Source: Vibrio albus (GTDB taxonomy: Bacteria > Pseudomonadota > Gammaproteobacteria > Enterobacterales > Vibrionaceae). Taken from it: 64,000 nucleotides of DNA. Where the stretch lies: NCBI RefSeq assembly GCF_003144035.1, contig NZ_QFWT01000003.1, positions 310,001 to 374,000 of the forward strand, given 5' to 3'. Shown here in pieces: positions 8,759 to 18,672 of this stretch. Below the pieces are notes generated by a model. That model was not told the origin of the DNA, did no database searches, and was given only the letters and a program-made list of their open reading frames with translations. Made by a program: the position numbers and the translations under genes. The stretch's first letter is position 1. The number at the start of each line of letters is the position of its first letter.

Positions 8759-10222
8759 ATGTCACTACATCAGATAACTACTCCTGAGTCACCCCATGTT
8801 GCCATTATTGGCGGTGGGATTGCCGGATCGACCGCTGCCATCCATTTAGCAGAACAAGGGATAAAGGTTACTCTGTTAGAACAGGGACCGGGGCTTGTGA
8901 ATGGTCCGCCAATTTGTCATCTGCATGCCGGTGGAAATCTGTACCGCGAAATTTCTTTGCAACAATGCATCTCATTACTGGAGCAGTCGATTGAAACGGT
9001 TCGTCTTTATCCGCATGCGGTTAATATCCGGCCAACAGTCATTGTGACCCCAGTCCAGGATAGAGGAAGTGCTCAGGCATTATTACCGCGTCTTGAAGCC
9101 ATTCAGTCAGCATATAAAAATTTGGTTGCTCAGGATCCCAAAAATGCGGTGTTAGGTGAGCCGGATTCTTACTATAAGCTCTATCAACGTGAAGAGTTAG
9201 AACAGTTGGCACAATGTGAACAACCTATCAAACCCGAAACGGTGGATGATTGGATGATTCCGTTTGCAAAGCAAGCTCAGTTGGATCAAATAAAATATCC
9301 GGTTGTCGCAGTGCAGGAGTTCGGATTAAGTCTGTTTCGTCTGTCTGCTAGCGTGACGTTGTCACTTAAAGACCACCCAAACTGTACCGTGCTGACAGGC
9401 TGCTGTTTGAAAGCGGCAGATAAGCGAGACACTGGCTGGACACTGAATTACCAGAATGCTTATGGAAAAGACAGGCAGTTAGAGGTGGATTACCTTATCA
9501 ACGCAAGTGGCTACAAAACGGGTGTCATTGATGATATGACGGGTCAACCGCAACAGCGTCTGGTTGAATTTAAATCAGCTTATATCACTCACTGGCCTGA
9601 TTCCACGATGAGCTGGCCTGAAGTTATCTTCCACGGCGAAAGGGGGACTCCACGAGGGATGGCACAGCTTACACCATACGCCGATGGGTATTTTCAGCTA
9701 CACGGTATGACTCAGAATATTACCTTATTTAAGGATGGTCTGGTCGCGTCACAGAGTATCAGCTCTCACCCGGCGTTACCTGATCGATTGGAGCAGAAAA
9801 TCATTAGTGGTTGGCCGCGGGATGTGATGGAGCAGCGTACTGAACGGGCAATCCAGCATATGAGTCAGTACCTGCCAGCTTTTATCTCGGCAGAAGTGGG
9901 CGGAAAGCCATTGTTTGGTGCTCAGCAGATCCCTGGTAAAGATGCTTCATTGCGAGCTGCCGATGTTTCGTTCACTGACAATAACTATGCGCGGATAGAG
10001 ATTGTTAAGGCTTCTTCGGCTTATCAGGCCGCCAAAAAAATAGAGCACCAGTTAATGGAAGTGACTGGTTGGATTTCAAGTCGTTCTAGTGACGCTGTCA
10101 CGACGTCTGTTGAAGAGATGCACCCAAGGCTGGCTAGTCTCGACAGGGGTAGGGTTGAGCGTACCGCGAGAGACTTAGCTCAACAGCGCAATTATCCGGA
10201 AGCGCTGGCTAAGCTTACATAG
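8759..10222 (+). CDS. FAD-dependent oxidoreductase (DAO-like)
   Basis: A 487-residue flavoprotein. Near residue 14 is the dinucleotide-binding motif VAIIGGGIAGSTAAIHLAEQG, followed by an acidic strand end VTLLEQG. A further glycine motif, YLINASGYKTG, lies near residue 247. It resembles the D-amino-acid-oxidase/FAD oxidoreductase superfamily, but the substrate cannot be assigned. No membrane segments. It stands alone between yciB (divergent) and a strong terminator, so it is monocistronic. Confidence 0.7.
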   Translation: MSLHQITTPESPHVAIIGGGIAGSTAAIHLAEQGIKVTLLEQGPGLVNGPPICHLHAGGNLYREISLQQCISLLEQSIETVRLYPHAVNIRPTVIVTPVQDRGSAQALLPRLEAIQSAYKNLVAQDPKNAVLGEPDSYYKLYQREELEQLAQCEQPIKPETVDDWMIPFAKQAQLDQIKYPVVAVQEFGLSLFRLSASVTLSLKDHPNCTVLTGCCLKAADKRDTGWTLNYQNAYGKDRQLEVDYLINASGYKTGVIDDMTGQPQQRLVEFKSAYITHWPDSTMSWPEVIFHGERGTPRGMAQLTPYADGYFQLHGMTQNITLFKDGLVASQSISSHPALPDRLEQKIISGWPRDVMEQRTERAIQHMSQYLPAFISAEVGGKPLFGAQQIPGKDASLRAADVSFTDNNYARIEIVKASSAYQAAKKIEHQLMEVTGWISSRSSDAVTTSVEEMHPRLASLDRGRVERTARDLAQQRNYPEALAKLT

Positions 10223-10246
10223 CTAAACAAAGATGATGTCGAATAT

Positions 10247-10278
10247 AAAAACCGGGCACATAAGTGGCCCGGTTTTTT
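10247..10278. terminator. Bidirectional rho-independent terminator
   Basis: AAAAACCGGGC and GCCCGGTTTTT pair around a 9-base loop, giving T-runs on both strands. It sits between the convergent FAD oxidoreductase and DAACS symporter genes. Confidence 0.9.
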
Positions 10279-10312
10279 ATCACTGCGAGTTTTTATTACA
10301 GAGAAAAGGCGG

Positions 10313-11566
10313 TTAAGCTTCCTGTTGTGCTGGCTCAGCTTGTACCGGTTCTTCCTCAATCAGTGCGTCTACAATGACGGCACATGCGGCATCACCAGTA
10401 ATGTTCAGAGCTGTACGGATCATGTCGAAGACACGGTCTAGTGCAAACAGCAATGGCAGGCCTTCAATTGGGATGCCAGCCGCAAGCAGTACCGCAACTA
10501 CCAGGAATGATGGACCAGGTACACCAGCCTGACCAACTGCGCCTAGAGTCGCGGTCAGAATAATTGCAACGTAAGCGCCCATGCTCAGGTCGATATGGAA
10601 CAGCTGAGCAAAGAAAATAGCGACCAGACCGTAGTAGATGGCGTTACCTGACATGTTGATGGTCGCACCCAGAGGCAGGACAAACGAAGCCGTAGAGTTA
10701 CGAACTTTCAGGTCATGCTCAACCGCATCCATTGTTACCGGTAGTGTTGCCATAGAAGAAGCGGTTGAAAGCGCCACAGCCTGAGGCTTTTTCATTACAG
10801 ACAAAAACTGACGCGCAGAATGTTTGGTCAGTAGCTGGATCATCGCCGGATATACAATGAAACCGAAGATAAGAATAGCAGCAACATAGACAACAAATAG
10901 CTTTAGCACAACAGTTAATGCACTAAAGCCGAAAGTACCAACCGCTTCTGCCATCAGACCAAATACACCCAGTGGAGCAATCAGCATGACTTTGTTGATC
11001 ATCCAAACCATGGCATCAACAATGGCGTTTACGCCCTGAATCAGAGGAGTACGACGTTCTTTTTCCAGCTTGGATACTGCAATACCAAAGAACAGGCAGA
11101 AAACAAGGATCTGCAGAATATTGGCTTCATTCAGTGACTGGAAAACGTTGGTCGGGATCATACCAGTTATGGTCGCCCAGAAAGTGGGTAGCTCACCTTT
11201 TGATGCATATTCGGAAGAGAACATGTTTTCGATACCGGAAACATCAATGCCGATACCTGGTTGGAATACTTCACCCATTACAAGAGCCAGAGCAACAGCT
11301 AAAGCCGAGGTTAGAGCAAAGAAACCCAGAGTCGTTACACCGACTTTACCTGCGGACTGACTATCGCCAAGACCAGCGGCACCGGAGATAAGAGCAACGG
11401 CAACCAGAGGTATAACCAGCATCTTGATCAGGTTGATAAAGATATCGCCCAGTGGGGCAAACATTGCTGCAGATTCACCCATTATGGCACCAATAACAGT
11501 ACCTAGAATCATGGCAATAACGACCTGAACACCGATATTACCCATGAGGTTTTTACTTTTGGACAT
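10313..11566 (-). CDS. Dicarboxylate/amino acid:cation symporter (DAACS, GltP-like)
   Basis: Inner-membrane secondary transporter of 417 residues with the glutamate-transporter fold. Family landmarks are LINLIKMLVIPLVAVALISG, the HP1 serine-rich STASSMATLP, and NMSGNAIYYG in TM7, where NMxG is the sodium/substrate motif. HP2 reads GPSFLVV, and LDRVFDMIRTALNITGD lies in TM8; the Arg of FDMIRT suits an acidic amino acid or dicarboxylate. The exact substrate (glutamate, aspartate, serine or C4-dicarboxylate) is not decided. A GAAGGAG ribosome site precedes the ATG. The upstream region contains a TrpR-like half-palindrome (see findings). Confidence 0.88.
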   Translation of the reverse strand: MSKSKNLMGNIGVQVVIAMILGTVIGAIMGESAAMFAPLGDIFINLIKMLVIPLVAVALISGAAGLGDSQSAGKVGVTTLGFFALTSALAVALALVMGEVFQPGIGIDVSGIENMFSSEYASKGELPTFWATITGMIPTNVFQSLNEANILQILVFCLFFGIAVSKLEKERRTPLIQGVNAIVDAMVWMINKVMLIAPLGVFGLMAEAVGTFGFSALTVVLKLFVVYVAAILIFGFIVYPAMIQLLTKHSARQFLSVMKKPQAVALSTASSMATLPVTMDAVEHDLKVRNSTASFVLPLGATINMSGNAIYYGLVAIFFAQLFHIDLSMGAYVAIILTATLGAVGQAGVPGPSFLVVAVLLAAGIPIEGLPLLFALDRVFDMIRTALNITGDAACAVIVDALIEEEPVQAEPAQQEA

Positions 11567-11620
11567 GAAAGGAAACTCCTTCTTTTATCTAACTAATAAA
11601 ATGGCATTTTCAATATAAAT

Positions 11621-11678
11621 AACTACTCCACTAGTGCAGGGTGAGTTTATCGTTTTTCATTCTAGTAAATGAGTAGTT
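11621..11678 (-). promoter_or_regulatory. TrpR-like site and inverted repeat upstream of the DAACS symporter
   Basis: ACTACTCCACTAGTGC at 11622-11637 matches the transporter operator at 2033-2048 in 14 of 16 bases and the trp operator in 13 of 16. AACTACTC at 11621-11628 also forms an inverted repeat with GAGTAGTT at 11671-11678. The site is about 55 bases before the start codon. A regulator-binding role is inferred, and the match could be chance. Confidence 0.3.
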
Positions 11679-11807
11679 TAAAATTAGGTAAGGGTTGTAC
11701 AGGGAATAGACTTATTTCGCAACCGGAGAAGTAACAAAAATGAATTTTTTGGCCAATTTTGCGTATTTATGCAGCGAAAACGTTTGCGTTCGTGTTTTTA
11801 GAGGAGA

Positions 11808-11862
11808 TAAAAGCAAAAAGCCACCCCCATATTCTGCAACAAAATGTTGCCGGGAAGTGGCT
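11808..11862 (-). terminator. trp operon terminator
   Basis: On the minus strand AGCCACTTCC pairs with GGGGGTGGCT (10 bp, two G-U pairs), enclosing a second small hairpin GCAACA/TGTTGC, and is followed by TTTTTGCTTTTA. It lies about 23 bases after the trpA stop. Confidence 0.85.
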
Positions 11863-11884
11863 AAAATTAGAGAGAAAGAGCTGA

Positions 11885-12691
11885 CTAAAGTTGAGTCGCT
11901 GCTTTCATTGAAGAGACAAATTTAGCGAGCTTTTTCAGCATCGCTTCTTCATCATCCAGATTAGATTCGATGATTTTAACTACCGCAGAGCCGGATATTG
12001 CTCCGGCAGCTCCGGCAGTAATTGCTTCTTTTACCTGTTCTGGTTGTGATATACCAAAACCAAGCAGTGCTGGTGGAGCATTAAATTCATTTAGCTTATC
12101 CAACATATGATGCACGGGCATTTTCGCTTTGGTTTCCGTACCCGTTACACCTGCCCGAGACAGAAGGTAGGTATAGCCGCCACCTAGCTCTGCAACTTCT
12201 TTTAGAGTTTCATCACTGGCGGTTGGCGGTGCGATAAAGATAGCCTGTACGCCATGCTTTTCTGCTGCGGCAGAAAAATCGCCGCTTTCCTTGGTTGGAA
12301 CATCGGCAACCAGTACAGAATCCACACCGGCTTCTGCACAACGCTGATAGAAGTTGTCGATACCACGAGAATACACCAGGTTAGCATACATCAGCAGGCC
12401 GATTGGCAGAGCCGGGTATTTCGCGCGGATCTCCTTGATAATATCAAAACAGGTGTCTGGTGTGGTTTTGCTGTTTAATGCCCGAAGGTTGGCTCCCTGA
12501 ATCGTCGGGCCATCGGCCAGAGGATCTGAGAATGGAATGCCTAGTTCCAGTGCATCAGCACCGGAAGCTGCCAATGTATCTATCAGTTTTAGAGACTGTG
12601 TAGGATTAGGATCACCTATAGTGACAAAAGGAACAAAGGCTCCTTGTTTTTTTTCTGCCAGTTGGGCAAAAAGTGTTTGATAGCGATCCAT
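11885..12691 (-). CDS. trpA: Tryptophan synthase alpha subunit
   Basis: Cleaves indole-3-glycerol phosphate to indole and glyceraldehyde 3-phosphate and passes indole to TrpB through the alpha2-beta2 tunnel. 268 residues, matching E. coli. Catalytic Glu lies in [16 protein letters not shown] and Asp in [10 protein letters not shown]; the phosphate-binding loop is [12 protein letters not shown] with [10 protein letters not shown] near the C-terminus. The ATG overlaps the trpB stop by one base (TAATG), giving translational coupling. The protein contains no tryptophan. Confidence 0.97.
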   Translation of the reverse strand: MDRYQTLFAQLAEKKQGAFVPFVTIGDPNPTQSLKLIDTLAASGADALELGIPFSDPLADGPTIQGANLRALNSKTTPDTCFDIIKEIRAKYPALPIGLLMYANLVYSRGIDNFYQRCAEAGVDSVLVADVPTKESGDFSAAAEKHGVQAIFIAPPTASDETLKEVAELGGGYTYLLSRAGVTGTETKAKMPVHHMLDKLNEFNAPPALLGFGISQPEQVKEAITAGAAGAISGSAVVKIIESNLDDEEAMLKKLAKFVSSMKAATQL

Positions 12692-13881
12692 TACAGCACT
12701 CCTTTTTCTTCTAAGATTTTGTGTACAGTGAAGATATCCTTATCACCACGGCCAGAAAGGTTAACCACCAGAAGCTGTTCCTTATCCGGATTTTCTCTGA
12801 TCATTTTCAGCGCATGGGCCAGGGCATGGGATGATTCCAGTGCAGGGATAATACCCTCACCTTTTGCCAGTTCCTGGAAGGCTTCTATCGCTTCATCATC
12901 GGTAACCGACTCATACTCTGCTCGTCCAATTGCGTGCAGGTGTGCGTGCTGTGGCCCGACAGATGGGAAGTCTAACCCGGCAGAGACAGAGTAAGACTCT
13001 TCAATTTGCCCAAATGTGTCCTGCATCAGTGGCGACTTCATTCCAAAGTAGATGCCGGTTTTTCCGTGTTTAAGAGGGGCTCCATGCTGGTCAGTATCAA
13101 TACCTTTACCGGCAGGTTCTACACCAATCAGGCGAACCGACTCTTCTTCAATGAAGTCAGAAAACATACCAATAGCGTTCGAACCACCACCCACACAGGC
13201 AATAACAGCATCAGGAAGACGGCCTTCTTTTGCCAGAATCTGGTTTTTCGTTTCTTCACCAATCATATGTTGGAACTCGCGGACGATCGTCGGGAACGGG
13301 TGAGGCCCAGCGGCGGTACCTAAAAGATAGTGTGCGGTTTCGTAGGTTGCAGACCAGTCGCGCAGTGCCTCGTTACAGGCATCCTTCAGTGTCGATGAGC
13401 CAGAATGAACAGGGATGACTTCTGCGCCCATTAATCGCATGCGGAATACATTCGGGCTCTGACGCTCAACGTCTTTTGCCCCCATATAAACGCGGCATTT
13501 CAGCCCCATTAAAGCACAGGCTAATGCAGTGGCGACACCATGCTGTCCGGCTCCGGTTTCTGCAATGATTTCCTCTTTACCCATGCGCTTAGCCAGCAGG
13601 GCTTGTCCCAGTACCTGGTTAGTTTTATGGGCACCACCATGCAGCAAATCTTCTCGCTTCAGATACAGTTTTGTTTTTGTGCCTTTGGTCAGGTTACGGC
13701 ATCGGGTTAGTGCAGTAGGACGGCCAGCGTATTCCTGCAGGAGCTCCATAAATTCAGCCTGGAATTCAGGATCCTTCTGCGCATCAATGAAAGCCTGCTC
13801 AAGCTGGTCCAGCGCCGGAACAAGAATTTGTGGTACGTATTGCCCACCAAAGTCGCCAAAATAGGCTTCTAGCTTAGCCAT
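12691..13881 (-). CDS. trpB: Tryptophan synthase beta subunit
   Basis: PLP enzyme that joins indole and serine to form tryptophan. 396 residues, as in E. coli. The PLP lysine is in [18 protein letters not shown]; the phosphate loop is [12 protein letters not shown], and [12 protein letters not shown] carries the substrate-carboxylate loop. [14 protein letters not shown] and [10 protein letters not shown] close the fold. It starts 13 bases after trpCF ends and overlaps trpA by one base. Only one Trp residue is present. Confidence 0.97.
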   Translation of the reverse strand: MAKLEAYFGDFGGQYVPQILVPALDQLEQAFIDAQKDPEFQAEFMELLQEYAGRPTALTRCRNLTKGTKTKLYLKREDLLHGGAHKTNQVLGQALLAKRMGKEEIIAETGAGQHGVATALACALMGLKCRVYMGAKDVERQSPNVFRMRLMGAEVIPVHSGSSTLKDACNEALRDWSATYETAHYLLGTAAGPHPFPTIVREFQHMIGEETKNQILAKEGRLPDAVIACVGGGSNAIGMFSDFIEEESVRLIGVEPAGKGIDTDQHGAPLKHGKTGIYFGMKSPLMQDTFGQIEESYSVSAGLDFPSVGPQHAHLHAIGRAEYESVTDDEAIEAFQELAKGEGIIPALESSHALAHALKMIRENPDKEQLLVVNLSGRGDKDIFTVHKILEEKGVL

Positions 13882-13894
13882 TGTTTATTCCTTT

Positions 13895-15292
13895 TTAATA
13901 ATCTCTGATATTCTCAAATGCCTGCTTCAATTTCTGCGGATCTTTTTTTCCCGGAGCGCTTTCCACGCCTGAGTTTAGATCCAGGCCAAGACAGCCCAGT
14001 GCAGCAGCTTCCTTAACGTTATCTGGATTTAAGCCTCCAGCCAGCATAATATTTTTGGTATCACCCATCAGCGACCAGTCGAACTGGACACCTGTACCAC
14101 CGGATTGTGTACCGACCTTACTGTCGAGCAGGTGGCGATCCACATTGTGGGATAGTAATGTTGGAACAGACTTGCTGACCCCGTAGGCTTTCCAGATAAC
14201 ACAGTGCTCTGGTAGTTGCTCTTTCAGGGCATCAACAAATGCCTGGTTTTCTTCACCATGTAGCTGTACCGCAGCCAGTTTCAACGTCTCAGCGGCTTCA
14301 ACAATAATGTCTGCTGACTGATTCTGAAACACACCCACATATTTTAGCGGGGCCGCCGCAGTGATTTCGCTTGCGGTACTAATATCGACTTTACGTTTGG
14401 ATTGCTCAGCAAAAATAAGTCCACCATAAACGGCTCCCGACTGATAAACGTTTGCCGCATCTTCTGGTGACGTTAAGCCGCAGACTTTGTTTTCCCCTAA
14501 GAGTACGCGTCGTACGGCAAGCTCAAGGTTATCTTCCGACATCAGTGATGAGCCGATAAGAAATCCGTTGGCAAACTGGCTAAGGTCGTGAACCTGCTGA
14601 TTGGTGTAGATGCCGGATTCAGAAATAATGGTAGTACCTTCCGGAAGGCGGGGAGCCAGCTTTTTGGTGCGGTCAAGGTCAATAGTCAGGTCACGCAGGT
14701 TACGGTTATTGATACCAACCACTTTTGCGCCCAGCTCAATTGCCCGTTCCAGCTCTTCCTCATTACTGACTTCGGTCAGAATACCAAGATTCAGTGAATG
14801 CGCTACGTCAGCCATTTCCCGGTATTCTTCATCATTCAGTACTGACAACATCAGCAGGATGGCATCGGCCTGATAATGGCGAGCCAGGTATATCTGATAG
14901 GTGTCGATCATAAAGTCTTTACACAATACCGGTTGACTGGCAATGGCTCTTACCTGAGGAAGAAATTCAAAATTACCCTGAAAATACTTTTCGTCTGTCA
15001 GAACCGAGATTGCACTGGCATGTTTGCTATAAACAGAGGCGATGTAATCCAGATCAAAATCGTCCCGGATAAGTCCTTTGGACGGCGATGCTTTTTTACA
15101 TTCCAGAATAAATTCGGTTCGACCTGTTGAAAGGGCATTGTAAAAGCTACGATCAGTAGGCTTGAGAGTCTCTTTAAAGCTTTCAAGTGGCTGAGCTTGT
15201 TTCCGTTCTTCTACCCAGATTCGTTTATCTGCAACGATTTTTGCCAGTACCTGAGCCATTTCCCGGTTCTGTTGTGAAATATGTTCTGACAT
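13895..15292 (-). CDS. trpCF: Bifunctional indole-3-glycerol phosphate synthase / phosphoribosylanthranilate isomerase
   Basis: Two fused TIM barrels performing consecutive steps of tryptophan synthesis. The N-terminal TrpC half shows FILECKKASPSKG near residue 60, VLTDEKYFQG, PVLCKDFMID, GINNRNL and ISESGIYT. The C-terminal TrpF half (from about residue 258) shows KVCGLTSPEDA, GLIFAEQSKR, VQLHGEEN, and LAGGLNPDNV near the end, with LDLNSGVESAPGKKD. Total 465 residues, the usual size of the gammaproteobacterial fusion. It begins 2 bases after trpD ends. An internal Met (MAQVLAKI, residue 13) is an alternative start. Confidence 0.96.
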   Translation of the reverse strand: MSEHISQQNREMAQVLAKIVADKRIWVEERKQAQPLESFKETLKPTDRSFYNALSTGRTEFILECKKASPSKGLIRDDFDLDYIASVYSKHASAISVLTDEKYFQGNFEFLPQVRAIASQPVLCKDFMIDTYQIYLARHYQADAILLMLSVLNDEEYREMADVAHSLNLGILTEVSNEEELERAIELGAKVVGINNRNLRDLTIDLDRTKKLAPRLPEGTTIISESGIYTNQQVHDLSQFANGFLIGSSLMSEDNLELAVRRVLLGENKVCGLTSPEDAANVYQSGAVYGGLIFAEQSKRKVDISTASEITAAAPLKYVGVFQNQSADIIVEAAETLKLAAVQLHGEENQAFVDALKEQLPEHCVIWKAYGVSKSVPTLLSHNVDRHLLDSKVGTQSGGTGVQFDWSLMGDTKNIMLAGGLNPDNVKEAAALGCLGLDLNSGVESAPGKKDPQKLKQAFENIRDY

Positions 15293-15294
15293 TA

Positions 15295-16293
15295 TTAGCC
15301 TCTTGTCGCCAGTTGTTGTACCAGCTCAAATGCTTTCCCTGAGTTCATGACGTCAATTGCTTTTTGTGTATTAGCTTTCAGATCTTCCTGTCCGAACAGA
15401 CGCAATAATAGAGCGACGTTGACAGCGACAGCTTCGACCTGTGCTTCGGTGCCTTTGCCCGTCAGTATATTGGTAATGATCTCACGGTTTTCTTCCGGCT
15501 CTCCGCCCTGAATAGCTTCCAGAGGGTGAACGTTAACACCAAAGTCTGCCGGTGTCAGCGTGTATTCATTGATCTCACCATCAATGATCTCCGCAACTTG
15601 TGTTTCGCCGTGGATGGCAACCTCATCTAATCCGCTACCATGAACAACGGCAGCTCGTTTCATTCCCATTTTAGCCATGGTTTCAGCGATAGGGCGTACC
15701 AGTGAAGCGTCATACACCCCCATGAGTTCGATATTTGGACGAGCCGGATTAATCAGTGGGCCAAGAATATTGAAAATAGTGCGGGTTTTCATTGCCTGAC
15801 GAACCGGCATAGCATGACGTACACCTCCGTGATACTGAGGTGCGAACAGGAATGCGACACCCAGATCGTCAACGGCCTTACGGGTATCTTCCGCGCTCAT
15901 CGCCAGGTTGATGCCGAAGGAGTCCAGAAGATCGGAAGAGCCGGATTTACTGGATACGCCGCGGTTCCCATGTTTCGCGACCTTCACACCACAGGCTGCT
16001 GCAACAAAAGCGGCCGTAGTCGAAATATTGATGGTGTTAGAACCGTCACCGCCAGTCCCAACGATATCGGCAAAGTCATAGTCCGGACGAGGGAACGGGT
16101 TTGCGTTTTCCAGCAGCGCAGAGGCGGCACCTGCAATTTCATCCGGCGTTTCGCCTTTGATTTTTAACGCGGTAAGAACCGCGCCCAGCAGGATAGGGTC
16201 CATTTCACCTTTGATGATGGTATCAAACAGCTTCTGGCTTTCTTCCTGAGTCAGCGACTGTTGTTCATATAATTTGTTGATGATCGCTTGCAT
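15295..16293 (-). CDS. trpD: Anthranilate phosphoribosyltransferase
   Basis: Transfers phosphoribose from PRPP to anthranilate. 332 residues, a stand-alone TrpD rather than the TrpG-TrpD fusion of E. coli. Motifs: DIVGTGGDGSNTINIST (PRPP/phosphate loop) near residue 77, VAKHGNRGVSSKSGSSD near 104, RTIFNILGPLINPA near 161, VHGSGLDEVA. No Trp residue. It follows trpG after about 45 bases, the widest gap inside the operon. Confidence 0.96.
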   Translation of the reverse strand: MQAIINKLYEQQSLTQEESQKLFDTIIKGEMDPILLGAVLTALKIKGETPDEIAGAASALLENANPFPRPDYDFADIVGTGGDGSNTINISTTAAFVAAACGVKVAKHGNRGVSSKSGSSDLLDSFGINLAMSAEDTRKAVDDLGVAFLFAPQYHGGVRHAMPVRQAMKTRTIFNILGPLINPARPNIELMGVYDASLVRPIAETMAKMGMKRAAVVHGSGLDEVAIHGETQVAEIIDGEINEYTLTPADFGVNVHPLEAIQGGEPEENREIITNILTGKGTEAQVEAVAVNVALLLRLFGQEDLKANTQKAIDVMNSGKAFELVQQLATRG

Positions 16294-16338
16294 AATTCTT
16301 CCTGTAAAATTGTTCTGTTGATATTGCCAAAAGTGAAT

Positions 16339-16917
16339 CTAGTTCTGGGCCCATTCAATCGCATTTGCCAGCAGCGTTGCACCATAGGTAGTCATGATGG
16401 ATTCCGGGTGGAACTGAAAGCCACACACCTTATCTTCCTCCTGAATAACGGACATAACCAGGCCATTAACCTCTGCGGTGATGGTTAGCGAATCAGGCAC
16501 CTCAGTCGCAACCAGAGAGTGATAGCGTGCAATGGCCAGTGGTGAAGGCAGCCCCTGGTATATGTCATGACCCTGATGCTCCATCATGGAGACTTTCCCG
16601 TGAACAATTTCCCCTGCGCCAGCAACGGTACCACCATAAGCTTCAACAATAGCCTGGTGCCCCAGACAAATACCAATTATAGGCACTTTGCCTTTCAGAC
16701 GCCGGATCAGTTCAGGCATATTGCCCGCCTCTGATGGCGTTCCCGGACCGGGAGAAAGAACCACTAGTGGGCTATTCAATTCAGCCAGCGCATCAATAAT
16801 GGTCTGTGCCGGAATATGGTTACGGTAGATGGTGACCTTATGACCCATTGAACGGAACTGATCCACAAGGTTATAGGTAAAGGAGTCAAAATTATCAATA
16901 AATACAATATCAGTCAT
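16339..16917 (-). CDS. trpG: Anthranilate synthase glutamine amidotransferase subunit
   Basis: Class I glutamine amidotransferase that supplies ammonia to TrpE. 192 residues. The nucleophile Cys is in IIGICLGHQAIVEAYGG near residue 84; the catalytic His-Glu pair is in GFQFHPESIMT near residue 170; the oxyanion loop is LSPGPGTPSEAG. Start MTDIVFIDNFDSFTYNL is typical of TrpG. It follows trpE by 11 bases. A PabA reading is unlikely given its place in the operon. Confidence 0.96.
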   Translation of the reverse strand: MTDIVFIDNFDSFTYNLVDQFRSMGHKVTIYRNHIPAQTIIDALAELNSPLVVLSPGPGTPSEAGNMPELIRRLKGKVPIIGICLGHQAIVEAYGGTVAGAGEIVHGKVSMMEHQGHDIYQGLPSPLAIARYHSLVATEVPDSLTITAEVNGLVMSVIQEEDKVCGFQFHPESIMTTYGATLLANAIEWAQN

Positions 16918-16928
16918 AATGGGCTCCT

Positions 16929-18494
16929 TTACGCGCTGTGTGCTTGTTGAATGGCTGAAATGACGGCCTGAGCTTTATTACGGGTTTCATCGGCTTCGGC
17001 CTGAGGGTCAGAGTCGAACACGACACCCGCACCGGCCTGAACCTGAGCAACACCATTTTCCACATAGGCGGAACGAATCACGATACAGGTGTCGAGTTCA
17101 CCTTCTCCAGAGAAGTAACCGACTGCGCCACCATAACTGCCACGCCGGGTTTTCTCTACATTGCGGATCAGTTGCATAGCACGAATCTTAGGAGCGCCAC
17201 TAAGCGTACCCATATTCATGCATGCCTGGTAGGCGTGCAGGGCATCCACATCCTGTCTTAGTTGTCCGACAACGCGGGAGACCAGATGCATCACATGGCT
17301 GTAACGGTCTGTTTTCAGTAGATCCGCCACATGACGGGTACCTGCTTCTGAAATTCGTGCTACATCATTACGGGCCAGATCGACCAGCATCATATGCTCA
17401 GCGTTTTCTTTCATATCACTGCGTAAATCAAGCTCGATGCGGCTATCCAGATCGTAATCAATAGAACCATCGGCTTTTTTGCCCCGGTGGCGGGTCCCGG
17501 CGATTGGATAAATTTCAATTTGATTGGTTTCAGCAGAATACTTCAGAGCACTTTCCGGTGATGCACCAAATAAGGTAAACAGTTCGTCATGCATATAGAA
17601 CATGTAAGGGCTTGGGTTGCTCTGCTTCAGCACTTTATAGGCAGCAAGCGGAGAAGGGCATGGCAGTGTAAACCGGCGGGAAGGGACAACCTGGAAAATG
17701 TCACCCTTAACAATATGCTCTTTCAGACCGGACACGATATCGCAAAATTCTGGATCGGAAATATCTGTGTGGAGTTCACACTGTGCAAGCTTTTCGGTTT
17801 CTCGTAATGGCGCTGGCTGGTGGCTTAATGTCTGAATTTCTTTTAACCGGGTCTGCAGAGTTTCTCTGGTTGCCTCGGAACCATCAAACAGACTCGCCTG
17901 AACGGTACAGGATTTAGCTTGGTGGTCGATAATCATCAGTGTCTCGGCCAGGTAGAAAACATAATCCGGGCAATTGTTGGTTGTTTCTGCTTCACCGAGT
18001 GGCTCGAAGTTCGCTACCAGATCATAAGCAAACAGCCCGCCCATGAAAATGCCAAACTGATCCGCATGACTCTGATCATAACTGTGACGGATAATTCTTA
18101 AGGCATCGAAGCTTGATGCTTCCCTTAAACGACTGTCTTCATCCAGTTTATCGTCAGGGCGCTCAAAATGCAGAGTCAGTACGGACTCCGTTTCTGATGT
18201 CTTAATGTGCTCTGTCAGGTGGCTGTTAATACGTTTCAAAACCTGACGACCATTGTCTGTCAGTGCTTCCAGCTCGACATCGTGATCCCGGCAGACAATA
18301 CGTACAGCGGCATCAATCAACAGCATGCTTTTTAAGTCTTCTTTTGAATCGATGTCGGCAGATTCCAGCAACAGGCTGTTGGCTTTGTCTGCACATAACA
18401 CCTGAAAAAGGCGGGTCGGATCATCAGAATAAGGGACATCCAAGTGCAGAGTTTCCAGCTGTCCCAGTTCTTTAATTGTTATGGCCTTATTCAT
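16929..18494 (-). CDS. trpE: Anthranilate synthase component I
   Basis: Converts chorismate and ammonia to anthranilate; first committed step and the target of tryptophan feedback. 521 residues, as in E. coli (520). The N-terminal regulatory region carries LLLESADIDSKEDLKS, containing the LLES element of the Trp-binding site. Chorismate-binding blocks are GDIFQVVPSRRF, YPIAGTRHRGK, MLVDLARNDVARI, and GTLSGAPKIRAMQLI. AGGAGG sits 6 bases before the ATG. The protein has no Trp residue, which would let it be made during Trp starvation. First structural gene after the leader/attenuator. Confidence 0.97.
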   Translation of the reverse strand: MNKAITIKELGQLETLHLDVPYSDDPTRLFQVLCADKANSLLLESADIDSKEDLKSMLLIDAAVRIVCRDHDVELEALTDNGRQVLKRINSHLTEHIKTSETESVLTLHFERPDDKLDEDSRLREASSFDALRIIRHSYDQSHADQFGIFMGGLFAYDLVANFEPLGEAETTNNCPDYVFYLAETLMIIDHQAKSCTVQASLFDGSEATRETLQTRLKEIQTLSHQPAPLRETEKLAQCELHTDISDPEFCDIVSGLKEHIVKGDIFQVVPSRRFTLPCPSPLAAYKVLKQSNPSPYMFYMHDELFTLFGASPESALKYSAETNQIEIYPIAGTRHRGKKADGSIDYDLDSRIELDLRSDMKENAEHMMLVDLARNDVARISEAGTRHVADLLKTDRYSHVMHLVSRVVGQLRQDVDALHAYQACMNMGTLSGAPKIRAMQLIRNVEKTRRGSYGGAVGYFSGEGELDTCIVIRSAYVENGVAQVQAGAGVVFDSDPQAEADETRNKAQAVISAIQQAHSA

Positions 18495-18599
18495 AAGACC
18501 TCCTGTAATTTGTTATTAAATCCGTTTGGCATCCATACTGACACAAAGCTTTATGCTAACCAATTGTAAATCGCATGTTTAATCAGTCGGATATAGTAT

Positions 18600-18632
18600 A
18601 AAAGAAAGCCCGCTGTTCTAAGCGGGCTTTTT
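18600..18632 (-). terminator. trp attenuator hairpin
   Basis: On the minus strand AAAGCCCGCT (18630-18621) pairs with AGCGGGCTTT (18614-18605) around TAGAAC, followed by CTTTTAT: a perfect 10-bp GC-rich stem in the leader, 41 bases after the trpL stop. An upstream GTGGGCT stretch (near 18660-18666) can pair with the 5' arm AGCCCGC, a candidate antiterminator. Confidence 0.9.
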
Positions 18633-18672
18633 CTGTGATTTGCTGTATCAGAAATACGCGTTAGCCCACTTG

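Noticed and set aside
11740-11925. Short plus-strand frame across the trp terminator and trpA end
   Set aside because: Overlaps the terminator hairpin and the trpA 3' end in antisense; no ribosome site.
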